From Apoda limacodes (lineage: Eukaryota > Arthropoda > Insecta > Lepidoptera > Limacodidae), in NCBI GenBank assembly GCA_946406115.1, contig OX291557.1, positions 14,602,501 through 14,666,500 of the forward strand: DNA of 64,000 nt. The letters are read 5' to 3'. Shown here in pieces: positions 33,251 to 44,324 of the stretch. Positions within the stretch are counted from its first letter, which is position 1. Every line of letters begins with the position of its first letter. The notes beneath the pieces were generated by a model. It worked only from the letters and a program-made list of their open reading frames with translations, was not told the origin of the DNA and did no database searches. The position numbers were made by a program, and so were the translations under genes.

Positions 33251-33924
33251 CTCTTCAACGAAATTAATTCTGTTACGAATGTCTAACAACTGGGACGATG
33301 ATGACATTATATACCTATCACTGTTGTGATGAATGTAGTAAAAAAAATTAAACATTTGTAACGGTTCAATTTGGATTGGGACTTACTCAGCATGACTCAA
33401 CCCCATGGTCGTCAAATTTGAATATAGGAATGAGATAAAAGTGGGTCCGATTGTCGCCTATATTCAAGTTGCTAATACTTTGGAATCGACACTTTATAAA
33501 AAATCTTTAGGTTAATAATATTTATTAAATGTTATCCTAATAACAAATTTATCTAAAATATAATTTTATTATACGACCTAGATTAAAGTCGACACCTTAC
33601 AATAGTTTTTTTTTTTTTATATTCACTGTAGATTTGAGCTTTAAGTCAGCATAGGTTAGACTGATATTACGTCGACGACGACGGGACGAAACGGAGGTAC
33701 CACCAAGTTGCCACCAAGGTAACGTAGATGTCCGAGCCCATGGTCATGGCTACCTTAGCCAGCTGATAAGGGTTGCGCCTGGAACTCGGGGTCTTTGTCC
33801 TCCACCGCCAGCTGTATTGGTTAAGTACGAAGTATGGGGTCACTGTCCTCTAAGGCCAGCTGATGATCCTTCTAAGGTTGTCTGATTTTTCATTTGGGCA
33901 GAGTGAGGCCACTTCCTACTATTT

Positions 33925-34160
33925 GAAGTTTCCTGGTAGACGATTTCTAGAAAGAAATACTGCCCTGGTGATGTGATTCCGCTATGCGACGCGTCTTTGG
34001 CTTGGCCAATCCATGGCGCTTGCAATTTCGAGTTCGCCGATTGGTCGAGCCGCTCTTCTAAATTTCTGGGAATTTCTAAATTTTGCTTGTGGACTTTTTG
34101 ATTGGTCCGATCGGCTCAGTTTCATTGGCTCCGCCCTTGTTCTAGAAGTTTCTCGTACAT
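33925..34160 (+). promoter_or_regulatory. Cluster of CCAAT boxes, a GC box and heat-shock-element-like sites
   Basis: CCAAT at 34006, ATTGG (inverted CCAAT) at 34040, 34101 and 34124, CCGCCC at 34131, and TTCTAGAAGTTTC (34140-34152), a perfect three-unit nTTCnnGAAnnTTCn heat-shock element. Two-unit versions lie at 33925-33932 (GAAGTTTC) and 33945-33952 (TTCTAGAA). The stretch is GC-richer than its surroundings. No coding sequence follows within reach, so it may be a relic promoter or part of a transposable-element LTR. Sites are seen; function is inference. Confidence 0.35.
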
Positions 34161-34959
34161 TCAATTGTGATGTAACTTCCCATCGTAAACTTCGTCTACA
34201 TATACTTATATACATGTAAGATGGCGAGGATTGCCGTTGAATGAAATAACATTACACATTTTCTATCTTTTTACTGATTCTTTAAACATGTCTTGACTAA
34301 ATCAAGAGAGTGAGAATTGAGACAAAATATGTTCCTTATACATTTTACCGTGTATTAAGAAAATTGATCTTGGCCTCAAAGCGCTTATAAATTGTAAAAA
34401 ATATTTTGAAAAGTTTCCCGTGGGAACTCTCGGTTGGAACAAATTATTTATCGCTACCTCTGGACCAAAATATATCACATATCTATGCTCTGTTACGACG
34501 TGAATAAAATTTTGTTCCCGTGGTGACTCGTGATTGGGACAAAGGTATTCTAAATGCCTTTCAACCAGGTATCTCTGCGCTAAAATTCAGGACCCCGTTA
34601 ATTTTTAACAGCGTATGGGAATAGAGCCTTTTTTCTTCCGAGATGATTAAAGGACAAAATAGTGATATATCGAAAAAAAAAAAATGTAATCAAAAAATGT
34701 TTCATATGTTTCTCAAGAATAATGAATTAGTAAAAGAATTTCTCAGAATCGGTTCATTAGTTGCAGATATTACTTCATACATACAAATAAACATTAAAAT
34801 TTTACTCACTTATAATATTAGTACTATAGATTTATACCAAAATTAGGTCTTGAAGTTTTCCATTCTCTGTAAGGTAAATATTTTTTACCGTTTAATTACA
34901 TTTTTAGGGATCTGCTGCCAAATGGAAAAACGAAACCATTTTAATTTCATGATGTCCGT

Positions 34960-35207
34960 AAGGGTCAGCTCAGACTGAGATACGACGCAACACGGCGTTT
35001 TGAGATAGCAACACATTATGGACCTTGTTTACTAGACACTTTATGCGCTTTGATGTGCGGGCTAAACCATTTTTTTTTTCAAGACCCTCGAGTTGGATAT
35101 TAAATTAAAAGGCGAGTACGAAAATATATAGGACTTATAATATAATAGTAGAGCGCTAGCAAAAAAAAATTAAGAAAAAAACACTAAAAAGCTGTAAATA
35201 AAATTAA
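34960..35207 (+). repeat. Dispersed repeat, paralogue of 55240-55500
   Basis: TTATGCGCTTTGATGTGCGG, GCTAAACCATTTTTTTTT, CTCGAGTTGGATAT and AAAATATATAGGACTTATA align with 55245-55360 in the same orientation. The shared stretch runs on into AAACATTAAGAACTAA inside the next entry. Confidence 0.65.
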
Positions 35208-35209
35208 GT

Positions 35210-35440
35210 AATTAAATAAATAGAAAACCTTTCTGCAAAAACATTAAGAACTAATCAAAAATTAAAATATACAGGCGGGACTCATTTCAATAAGTTCCAA
35301 TAGTGTACAAATTGGATACTCTATAGAAGTTAGGTACCTTAAAATGAGTCTTGTCTGCTTATAATTAAATATTTGGTATTTTTAAATTTTTTTTAGTACT
35401 TAATGTTTTTGCAGTCGTGTTTTTATATATTTATTTAATT
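35210..35440. repeat. Large imperfect inverted repeat
   Basis: The left arm 35210-35287 (AATTAAATAAAT, CTGCAAAAACATTAAG, ACTCATTT) is mirrored at 35342-35440 (AAATGAGTC, CTTAATGTTTTTGCAG, ATTTATTTAATT). The arms are 80-100 bp with indels around a 54-bp centre. It is the palindromic end of the repeat at 34960 and also appears in part at 55430-55500. Confidence 0.6.
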
Positions 35441-36471
35441 ATTTAGTTTTTGTTGTAAATTTAAGGGACCTAATGCACAAGAAAACAATTGGTTTGGATT
35501 ATCGAGGTTCCGTAGTACCTAATACACAATTCTAAAGTTTATGTAAAAACAGAAAAATGTAGAGATGTCTTTATCATTAAAGAAAATGTAACGATCTTTA
35601 AGTAAAGTAGGACAAAATTAATCCTATTCTTTACCCCTTAACTTTGCTTTATCTCTGATGTCATATTAGAACAACCAAGACCGCCAAAATTTGCCACTAG
35701 GCTGTCACCCATCTACTAACTGACCACGCCCTACGTTGCTTAACTGTACTTCGTAATCCATTAACATTCGAGTTTTTCCGAAGTATAAGTAACTATTTCG
35801 CAAATAAATAAGCATAAACTATTTGTATGTGATAGGTAAGACGCTTGCCGTCAATTATTTCTTGAATGAGGTCACTTCTATAAAACAAAACTAATCGACA
35901 GTCTAGGGTCGTTTAAATTTATTTGAATGATTCTATATATTACCCGCTGTAGTCTGCAATTGCCCCCTAAAGCATAGAGTTTAAAAGAAATTGAAACTTA
36001 CATCTCCTTTTTTATATACCACTTAGGTGCCAAAAAAGCTTATGGTAAGTCTAAGATCTGATTGCTCAAGCAAAATTAGCTGTTGAATTTTTTTAGCAGG
36101 AATACGGTGCAAAGTACATATTGTATGCGTGTAGCGTTCTGACAGCGTCCTTAAGGCGACACGAAAATTCCGGATGCCCTAATATTATTTTCCGGAGTGT
36201 TGCAACTTAAACACTTGTCTTGTGGAATTACCTCCTTCCTAATGTATACATAAGACATAAATTAATCTACTAATTAAGCACAAACTAATTCTCAAGTATT
36301 GCAGCTATTACTACACTAAATTAATTATGAATATATAAATAAAAAAATGATAATACAAATACAATACGTAGTAACAGTGCGTGGTAAAAAAACTGATTAC
36401 CATATTACGCACAGTAATTTGAAGGTAAACCGTGCGACATTATATTCTTGAGTACTTGTTCAATTAGATAG

Positions 36472-36508
36472 TATAAAAGGATCTTGTGCCGTCAAGTAAC
36501 CATCAGTC
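36472..36508 (+). promoter_or_regulatory. Core promoter of the 36549 gene
   Basis: TATAAAAG (36472-36479) and initiator CATCAGTC with its A at 36505, 33 bp downstream. CACAGACCAC occupies 36538-36547, one base before the ATG. Confidence 0.85.
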
Positions 36509-36548
36509 GATCTGTTACCTTCGAGCAAACAACTCAACACAGACCACA

Positions 36549-37049
36549 ATGTACAAGCTGGTGGTGTTGTTCTCCGTTATGGCTTTGGCCGCAGCCAAGC
36601 CCGGTTTGTTGGCCCCTGTGGCCTACGGCGCGGTTGTACCGGGAGTCAACTCTCTGTCCCAGTACAGTACCAGCGTCGTACATGGTGCGGCTTATGGAGC
36701 TTATCCAAGCCTGTACAGCGCTGGATACGTAGCCCCTGCTGTGGCTGCATTATCCCAGGCCCCTCACTCGCCTGCTGTGGTTCTCGATGCCTACCGAGGA
36801 GTACCCCTGGACACACCTGAAGTCGTCGCTGCGAGAGCTGCCCACTTCCAAGCTAAGGCTCTGTCTGGCGTGCACCATCTCGGCAAGCGTTCGCTGGCTC
36901 CCTTGGCCTACAGCACTGTGGTCGCTCCTCACAGCTTTGCCTACACTGCGCCTGTTGTCTCCTACGCCTCTCCCTTCGTCCATTCGGCCGTATCACCTTA
37001 TGCATACCGCACTGTAGTCCCTAAAGCCCTTAGCATCCACCCATGGTAA
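36549..37049 (+). CDS. Cuticular protein (166 aa) with DTPEVVAARAAHFQA motif
   Basis: The start ATG (36549) follows the shared CACAGACCAC leader; the longer frame opening at 36486 is leader sequence. Residues 1-16 (MYKLVVLFSVMALAAA) form a signal peptide identical in its first six residues to the three-exon gene at 6513-16265, but here there is no intron. The middle is rich in Ala, Tyr, Val and Ser. A reduced SPAVV (74-78) is all that remains of the SHQSRVD motif. DTPEVVAARAAHFQA (88-102) is identical to that of the 22251/29406 pair, followed by LGKRS (111-115) and a Tyr/Val/Pro/Ser tail ending SIHPW. It is a secreted cuticle structural protein without a Rebers-Riddiford domain. Frames 36484, 36787 and 36750(-) are shadows. 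Confidence 0.9.
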   Translation: MYKLVVLFSVMALAAAKPGLLAPVAYGAVVPGVNSLSQYSTSVVHGAAYGAYPSLYSAGYVAPAVAALSQAPHSPAVVLDAYRGVPLDTPEVVAARAAHFQAKALSGVHHLGKRSLAPLAYSTVVAPHSFAYTAPVVSYASPFVHSAVSPYAYRTVVPKALSIHPW

Positions 37050-37129
37050 ATTAGTTTCATCCACATTTGTCACCATTTTGTATAATAATTGTATCAGTTC
37101 GAGGATCATTGTAAATAGTGCACTGCCAA

Positions 37130-37135
37130 AATAAA
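37130..37135 (+). terminator. Poly(A) signal AATAAA
   Basis: AATAAA in CCAAAATAAATGA, 80 bases after the stop codon. Confidence 0.75.
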
Positions 37136-39914
37136 TGATTTTTTTAAATTAATATATTTTTAATTATGTCAGTAATACAAAGACGTAAAAGCTACTGTTA
37201 CGATTTAACTTTATGACTGATTTATAAGGTTATGAATATTTATCATATGTTTTGAAATCAAACAATAATTAATAGGCTTTGACGATTTTTGATTGATTTT
37301 TGACGACTTTGGGGCTACGGCCATACGATTCGTATGGAGGGTGGCCCTAACATTGACTGGATTTTTTCAAAATCAAGTTGGACTATGCGAATTATATATT
37401 TAGATTGGGGACACTTACACAAATAAAAACTTTCGTATAACATAATGACCTAAAGGTCAGGTTTCGAAGATATTCACAGTTAAAATGACTTACTTTAGAG
37501 CAATAGTTGATTTTATATATGGATATCTTAGGACCTTACGCTTTAGATCATTACGTTGAATGACATTGTTTTGTTTGTATGAGTGTTTCCTATCCAAATA
37601 TATAACTTTTAATGTGCACTATTATTTATTTTTTAAGTTGAAATGGCGGCTAAAGTTAGGGCCAAAATCATCAAACCCCTTTGATTCTAGATCCGCGATC
37701 TCCGAAACGGTTAATAAGTTTAGTGAACCCATATAAAAAAATATGGTTTTTTGCATATCGATAGTTTAGCGTAGGGTATTTTTAATCCTGATTTACCTTT
37801 ACCTACCTTACTCTTTTTCTAACTACTGTCTACTGGTGTTGGCTGCAGATGTCCTGTACAACTACACGCGGACTAACTTTTGCGGTGGCGCTGCTTTAAA
37901 CTCTGCTGCGAAAAGTTGGAATAGAATTCTTTCCATAAAGTACATTCTAATAGCTGTGTAAAAGTGTGCTATTTTAGTTATTGCACTCGAGGCGCTATTG
38001 CGAGGAAAAAAAATCTGGTTGCCTGTAAAGTCGGTATACGGGCGAAAGTTTTACGTGACAACTTGTGCCTTTCACTTTTTATGTCTGTCTCTCTCGCTCT
38101 TAGGCGGGCTAACCATGCCGCGTGCCTCTCACTCGCTCTCATTGTGAGCGCATAACGTGAGCGGAGCGTAACGCAGTTTCTTGAAGTGTCACCCGGCAAA
38201 CCAATTTATAAGACGTTGTCACGTCAAAAACAGACTTGTATTGTTAATAATTTTAATTTGTGAAATAATTACTGAAAGTATCTACAGTTCTCAAAATGAT
38301 ACCGAACAGTTTTTGGTGGCATCTTAACAGTTTGTGTAATCGTATTGGTATTATTAATTATTACACTCTTTGTTGTGATTAAAGAAAAATATTACTCGGG
38401 TAAATTATGAATGCTTCGTCTACATACATATAACTTGCAGCGACGGATTCACTATATGAAAATATTTTGTTCAGTTGTGGGATATGGTGTAATTAATATG
38501 TTTCGAAACCATTGATAAGGAATCCTTTAGAACGTTGATATTGATTAGTATCAAAATTTTATTATAAAATGGAAAAAAAAACCACCAAATATTTACTAGC
38601 TGTTCCACGAGCATCAAATAAAAGACCTATCACCTTCATTATCACTTATTTTGTGGAACTGCTGAAAATCTAGAATACATGGTTCGTTGTTTATCAAACT
38701 TTAAGGCCTGAATCATATCATTTGATTCAAACAGTTTAGTCGTCTTGAATATAATAAGAGTTTTTAACGAAATGAGTTTTTCAAAAGAGTAACTATCGAG
38801 TTTTTTGCCAGATTTTTCTCCATAAAAATTTACATTGTGAGGCGGAATGTGGGATTTTAACCTACCGTTAATAATTTTGATGATTCAAAAGTGTTTGTAA
38901 AAACCTACGACTTTGATGTCAACATGTCTATTAGTTAACATTTTATTCTGTTTTTTTTTTTCAGATTATATGGCAGAGATAAAAGCTATTCTCATTATAT
39001 GTATATATTTTTAGCAATAATTCAACAACTATGTTAGATAAAATTTTAAATAAATAGTGTTGGATTGAGCAAGTAAAGCTTATTCGAATGTTATAAAATA
39101 ATTTATTTTGGACCCATTCATTAAACTTTCATATGATGTTCAACAAATTGAGGGCCCATTATTTTTAATTTAAAAACACCACACATTTAACAGTAAATTA
39201 AATTTGCCGATGTTTTTCACCTAAACAAGTCGCATAACTCAAATCGTATATTTACACTACAATTTATTATATTATCTTACAATATATTATCTTACTTCAC
39301 CTGCCAGAGCCTTAATTATCTAAGAACTTTATGCAAGTTCCAAGGATCTTACATTAATATCACCAAAACTAAGTTTTAGCTGATATTTACGACTCGGAGT
39401 GAATAAAATAATAAGTTATTTTTTCCTAAAGGAGCTTAATAAGTTAAAATAGCATTTGTAAGATGTTACAAACTCTACTGGATCTATTAAATAGAGACCC
39501 TATTGAAATTATTGACCCTATTGAATGTATAAGGGGCTTTTAGAGCTATAGCTGCAGAATGGTTGTATAGCACGCTATGCTGGTAACTGTTGCAGCTTCT
39601 TACTGTATTGTATATGCTATATAGCTCTAAAGCAATGCAACTATTTTGTGCTAGTTGGGCTTTGTCCTTTTTCTTCCTTTCAGCTATCCAGACGAAAATC
39701 CAGTCACATCATTGCGACTTTGCACAAAGCCTGGCCCGCGGTTACTCTGGCGAAAGAAGCAAATCCAATGGAAAATCTTCATATAAGTAAAAAGTATCCC
39801 TTGTCCTTCTCTGCCCTTTAGTTATTTTGGGTAGAAAATCAGATAATGTTGATGCCCGACGTAAAGAATGATTGTGACTCGGTAAAAAAGTTTAAAGGAG
39901 TTTTTTGGAATTTC
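37136..39914. other. Intergenic, no gene recognised
   Basis: Mostly AT-rich. The stretch 37960-38215 is GC-richer, with open frames on both strands (CTCTCTCGCTCTTAGGCGGG, CTCACTCGCTCTCATTGTGA, GCGCATAACG). It resembles a transposable-element terminal region rather than a gene. A small frame at 39590-39790 has no domain. I see nothing else. Confidence 0.45.
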
Positions 39915-39920
39915 TTTATT
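39915..39920 (-). terminator. Poly(A) signal AATAAA (minus strand)
   Basis: TTTATT on the plus strand, about 95 bases beyond the stop of the His-rich gene. Confidence 0.65.
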
Positions 39921-40015
39921 TTACAATAGGTACAAAGCTAATAAATCTTACATAGTATCACTTTATAGGAATAGTAAATTAACCTTTTAATCAATTATTA
40001 AATTAACCTTATAGC

Positions 40016-40498
40016 TTAGTAATAAGATAAATGAGGGGCATAGTGTCCATAATGTCCAGCCGAATAATGGCCAATTCCATAGTGCCACGGAGCTGCAATC
40101 AAACCTTTGTGAAGTATAGGTGTTGGCAGTAAAGCAGCAACAGACTTAACTATGGGCGCAGGAACTACCGCTGGTGATGTATGGACGTCATAACGGGAGT
40201 GATGAGACACAGCCACTGGTACTACATGAGCCAAAGGAGCCACATGAGCAACAGGCTCCACATGATGCACTGGAGCAAGATGGCCCAACGGAGCCAAATA
40301 ATGTGGAGATCTCTTCCAAATATGATGTCCTATTGGCTTAGCCACGAATCCATGACCCAAACTATGTCCATAATATCCATGTAAACCGTAATGGGCTAAA
40401 GGAACATGAATTGAATGCACTGCAGGCACTACCAAAGGAGCCAAAATATGGCTTTGGCACAAAGCGAGGCACGTAAACAATACCACAATTAGCAACAT
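40016..40498 (-). CDS. Histidine-rich cuticular protein (160 aa)
   Basis: I start at the ATG at 40498, not at the upstream ATG of the open frame (40657): TATA box, initiator and leader lie between them, and MLLIVVLFTCLALCQS is a clean signal peptide. The mature part is rich in His (roughly 15%), Tyr, Ala, Pro and Val, with AHYGLHGYYGHSLGHGF, HIWKRSPHY (dibasic site at 62-63) and AHVAPLAHVVPV. AVSHHSRYDVHTSPAVV (96-112) is the His-rich version of the SHQSRVD motif. The tail is Gly/His/Tyr-rich (YGIGHYSAGHYGHYAPH) and ends SYY. Likely an extracellular cuticle protein. His and Tyr side chains are known targets of quinone cross-linking in sclerotised cuticle, and His clusters can bind metal; either role is inference here. 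Confidence 0.88.
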   Translation of the reverse strand: MLLIVVLFTCLALCQSHILAPLVVPAVHSIHVPLAHYGLHGYYGHSLGHGFVAKPIGHHIWKRSPHYLAPLGHLAPVHHVEPVAHVAPLAHVVPVAVSHHSRYDVHTSPAVVPAPIVKSVAALLPTPILHKGLIAAPWHYGIGHYSAGHYGHYAPHLSYY

Positions 40499-40549
40499 CG
40501 CTTCTTCTTGGCTGTCGTAGCTTCTTCTCAGCTGCAACTTCTTAAATTG

Positions 40550-40585
40550 ACTGACAAGTGGAAGGTGGAGGGTCACCTTCTTATA
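40550..40585 (-). promoter_or_regulatory. Core promoter of the His-rich gene
   Basis: On the minus strand GGTATAAGAAGG (TATAAG at 40580-40585) and initiator TTGTCAGTCA with its A at 40552, 33 bp away. This spacing fixes the start codon at 40498. CACAGACCAC is absent. Confidence 0.75.
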
Positions 40586-41023
40586 CCAAGAAAGCTGAAT
40601 CACGGTGACTGGGTATGTCCTACGAGCTAATATTAGATTTGCCACGCCATTGAACAATATAATTGTGTTGACAAAAACGTTGGGGTTTTACTTTTTGTCG
40701 CTTTGATTGAAAATAAATTGTATAACAGTGCGTACATGCGAAGGTATATCCTACTTCGTGTTGTTATTCTTATTGAAGCACTCACTTCGTATTTTATAAA
40801 TAGAGTCTGATAATATAAAAGTCAATGCCACATGATTCCATAAAATGAGTGCCACAGACTATTCATAAATAAAAGGGAAAATGCCAAGTGTGGAGTCGTA
40901 TTGTATATAAACAATTATTATTGTATATAACATTAAATTATACGCATTTAAAAAACTTTTACTTGTCTGCATACATCTTTGAGCATTTTCTTATAATGAA
41001 AACAATCGGATTGGTTGCTTTTT

Positions 41024-41545
41024 TAGGGTTCCGTACCGCAAAAGTAAAAATGGAACCCTTATAGGATCACTTTACTACACTTAAAAACAAGTTTGTCTGT
41101 CTGTCTGTCTACTCCGGAACGCGTAGAAACATCATATCGAATATTAAAGTCTAAGGTCACCAAATACTAAGGTCTACGGTCCCTTGTAGCTCTAAATAAA
41201 TTAAGCTTCTAAGTCAACGCAATAAAAAAATATGCCCAAAATACAGTATTTTTATTGTAATTGAGATAAAATAAATGAAAACCTATGGGATACTTCCCGT
41301 TGACCTAGAATTATGAAATTTGGCAAGAAGAAATGCCATGTCTACACATGAAGGAATAAGTCTGAAAGCCGTGAATTTGTCACAATAAAATATTTTTTTT
41401 TTGCGATTATAAACTTATTTGCAGTTTTTTGCGATTATAAACTTATTTGCAGTTGGTAAATTAACCGCGACCTATTGTCCCTCAATACAGTTTACCTTTT
41501 GCGGAAGCCTCGGTGCGCGAGTCCGACTCACACTTGGCTGGTTTT
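41024..41545 (+). repeat. GGTTCCGTACC-family repeat, second subtype
   Basis: Starts TTTTTAGGGTTCCGTACCGC and contains TGTCTGTCTGTCTGTCTAC, a GGAACGCGTAGAAACAT block, CTTCTAAGTCAACGCAATAA, AATAAATGAAAACCTATGGG and TTGACCTAGAATTATGAAAT. Ends GGTGCGCGAGTCCGACTCAC plus ACTTGGC. The interior differs from the CACCAGGCTGTATCTCA subtype although the ends are shared. Confidence 0.7.
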
Positions 41546-41878
41546 TTTAATAGGAGATTGTATTATAAGTGAGAAATAGATTATAAAACAAGAGAAAAAG
41601 AGAATTTAATTTGAGGGACTATGTAGGATCCGGAGAGCAGCGAAGGATGCTAGTGTAGAATCCTGAGCGGAGCGAGGGTTACAAAGGAACGAGATGTTTT
41701 TTAACGTGGTGTATACTCTAATTTTTACCGTTGACTATATATAAGCTAATAAAAAATAATATTATCACATTTTGGTATGTATTCGGAAATTATTACCGGG
41801 TGATTAGAGAAAAATGGCCTAAAACAACCACAATAACAATTAAAACAATTAAACAATTGTTCCACATTCAAAGTGTTT

Positions 41879-41909
41879 CACTTTTACTCACACTCGGTGA
41901 GTAAAAGTG
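41879..41909. repeat. Perfect 13-bp hairpin
   Basis: CACTTTTACTCAC (41879-41891), 5-nt loop, GTGAGTAAAAGTG (41897-41909). It lies within a repeat-like stretch (41620-42080) where GAATCC(T/C)GAG occurs on both sides (about 41660 and 42040). Confidence 0.7.
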
Positions 41910-42534
41910 AGTTTTATTCGCTCTTATCGATGAATAAAATGCCCTTTTTCGAGTGGCAATGGTTAAAATAGTATTTTTATGACAAGGGCGCAATTTTGAA
42001 TCCAGAATTTAGGATCTTTAAAAAGGATTTTAGAGTAGAATCCCGAGAATATTGAGAGTGAGAACAAGGACGCAGTTCTCATTTTTTTTATAAGAAATTG
42101 ATCAATGAATTATTACTTTTGCTTGCTTCACGCACTCTGCTCCCGTCTGATGGAGAACCAATAAATTTTTCTAGAATAGACGGGATGAAAAGATTATTTT
42201 CTTCTTACTTTCTTAAAAATTGAAACAAAGAATTAATACATCAGTACTAGATTTTGATTTTGGTAGATACATCATCCGCTCCAGTGCGTATTGGCGTACG
42301 TGCGTTGTCAAGCTTGCTTGCAACGATTGCTGTCATATGACAATAACCAGGACCAAAGATTTGACGTGTCCTCCAAAGCACTGAAGAACTTTGCCACTAG
42401 ATCCTCACTGGATTAGCTGACTATGCTGGCAGTTGCTTAATTCGGCATATTGTTTCCGATAGTTGCTTGTAACTGGACTACTCCCTTACTATCAGTGAAA
42501 AGTAAGTATTATTTTTCAATAATTAGATTTATCA

Positions 42535-42690
42535 TGTGGCTTTACCCGCCTAAAAATCAATTATCACCGCAGGATTCCTGCGAGGACTCCTTGATTAACC
42601 TTGTTTAAAAAATATGCAATTATATTTTCCATCCCTCAAGCCACACCCATGCCAAATATTAAGTCAATCCGTTTAACTAACGGTTAAACG
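42535..42690 (-). repeat. ...AAAAGCTAGT-family fragment, reverse
   Basis: GGCTTTACCCGCCTAAAAAT, CGCAGGATTCCTGCGAGGAC, CATGCCAAATATTAAGTCAA and CCGTTTAACTAACGGTTAAA keep the family order in degraded form. Confidence 0.5.
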
Positions 42691-43929
42691 TAAAGTTCAT
42701 TGATGCATAAATTAAAAAAAATTACGTATGTAAGCCCTAAAAAATGAATTCTGTGCAAAACAAATTGAGTTTCCACAATGTTGCCATCCACATAGTGTTG
42801 ACTATTTTGTTTTTTTGAGAATATTTTGACTTGTTCGTAATCAGCGATTCTATGAAGGAAATTTGAGAGAAATTCAATAATCACTTTTTATACCGCAATG
42901 GTTTTTTATTTAAATTTGACCTCGAATTCGAGATTTCCAGTTCCAAAAATCTTGGAGTACTTTAACCCAAAAGAAATACGTTTTTAAAATTTTGATTTTC
43001 TTACTTTTCGAAGGCAGTGACCCAGAAAACCCCTCAGTCTAGGCTTCGACCCGAATTAAACTCTTTTTTGACTCATGGCCGACGTAATGGGATTTGTGAC
43101 CGCTGTGGGAAATGGTTTAATCTATGAATGTATTTATATAAAGAAGCAGACGCATTTATTTCATACGAATGGTCTCATCTCCGTTAAGCGAATGGAATGA
43201 CGCAACTCTTCCGAAACGTGTCGACCGAGAACTTGAACCCGTCTATCGGTCGACGTAACCGACCCATCAAGAACCGTTACTGATGGGCGTAAGCTTGCCG
43301 TAACACGCGGGCGCGTCATTTTTTATGTTACGTAACCACTTGCGCTCAAAATCGTTGGACCAGTTTTTTTTGTGAAGGTGCAAAAACTAAATTACTCAAG
43401 CTCTATATATCTTATTCGCTCCTAGTATATATATTTAAAAATATAAAATAAATATATGTGCTTAAAAATTAACTTTGGTAAAGACTTCCTGAAGGTGTGT
43501 AGAATATTATTTATATCTTTCTTGATTTTATGAAGAACTGTATGTTTAAAGGATATGGATACTAGGAGCTCATAAATTGCCTAGAATTTGTGTGTTTTCT
43601 TTCAAAGCAAAAATAAGTAAATATTTCCAACCCAGTACTGTACCTTAATTAAGCTCAAATTGAAAAGTATGGTTTGAGATCCAATCTTTTTACTGTATCT
43701 TTGCTTTGAAATAATTGGTTTATAATTGAAGTCCGTATACAATATTTTTGGGATAATTTTTAAGTGCTACTTGAAAAAAGGCAGTTCAGAAAACATAAAA
43801 ATATTATAATAAGATTAGTTTCATCTATAGTTGAGCAAAAGTGTAACATACAAACAGGCAGACACTTAAGGTGATGGCATAACCAAACACGTTAAGTTTG
43901 CAAGAATTTGATTGATTTTATTAGTCCTG

Positions 43930-44165
43930 AGTCCTAATTCTTAATTAAGTGGATTTGCTAATTTCATAGTTCTAAATAAATATTTCTAAATAAACAAAAA
44001 ACCGAGAAAATAGAGATTTTCAACGTGCGGTCACGTGCTAGCGCCTATCGTCTGTGGAACTGTGTCTCTTTGTGCTTAAATTGTGTATGTAATATGTTTT
44101 TGTACACTGGTCGAAACGGCACGTTTTTGCTAAGGTATGCCATAGCCTTAAGGCTGAACATAGTT
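43930..44165 (+). repeat. Dispersed repeat, inverted partner of 7440-7640
   Basis: TTTTCAACGTGCGGTCACGT, GCTAGCGCCTATCGTCTGTG, GAACTGTGTCTCTTTGTGCT, TGTACACTGGTCGAAACGGC and ACGTTTTTGCTAAGG mirror the intronic copy. Confidence 0.65.
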
Positions 44166-44324
44166 TACTTAAGTATCATTTATTCCTTTTTTAAAAGCTT
44201 CTGAACCAAATCTTTTGAGTTTGCTTTGTCGTTCTTTTTGTTATCAAATCGTGCTGTAATTTTGCATGAATTTTTTTCATGTAACTACGCACTACAAAAA
44301 AATGTCTGCGTCAAGCCTTTAAAG

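Larger units (their letters stand above)
29490..36471. other. Long intergenic region (7 kb) of nested repeats
   Basis: It contains a LINE tail, a diverged direct duplication split by a MITE, a large foldback element, a CCAAT/heat-shock-element-like cluster and further repeat pieces, listed separately. From 33250 to 33640, 34430 to 34950 and 35450 to 36400 I see only AT-rich DNA and weak repeat traces. No gene is supported. Confidence 0.5.

Noticed and set aside
36484..37017. Alternative frames over the 36549 gene
   Set aside because: They overlap the cuticle gene fully, lack its signal peptide and motifs, and are explained by its codon composition.
37978..38199. Open frames on both strands in a GC-richer patch
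   Set aside because: Complementary frames without domains; CTCTCTCGCTCT-type wording suggests a transposable-element end.
40499..40657. N-terminal extension of the His-rich protein to the upstream ATG at 40657
   Set aside because: TATA box and initiator lie between that ATG and 40498, so the upstream part is not in the transcript; the signal peptide starts at 40498.
43200..43260. Possible tRNA (AACTTGAACCC near a 9-bp stem)
   Set aside because: The stem-loop does not fold into a cloverleaf and lacks A and B box order.
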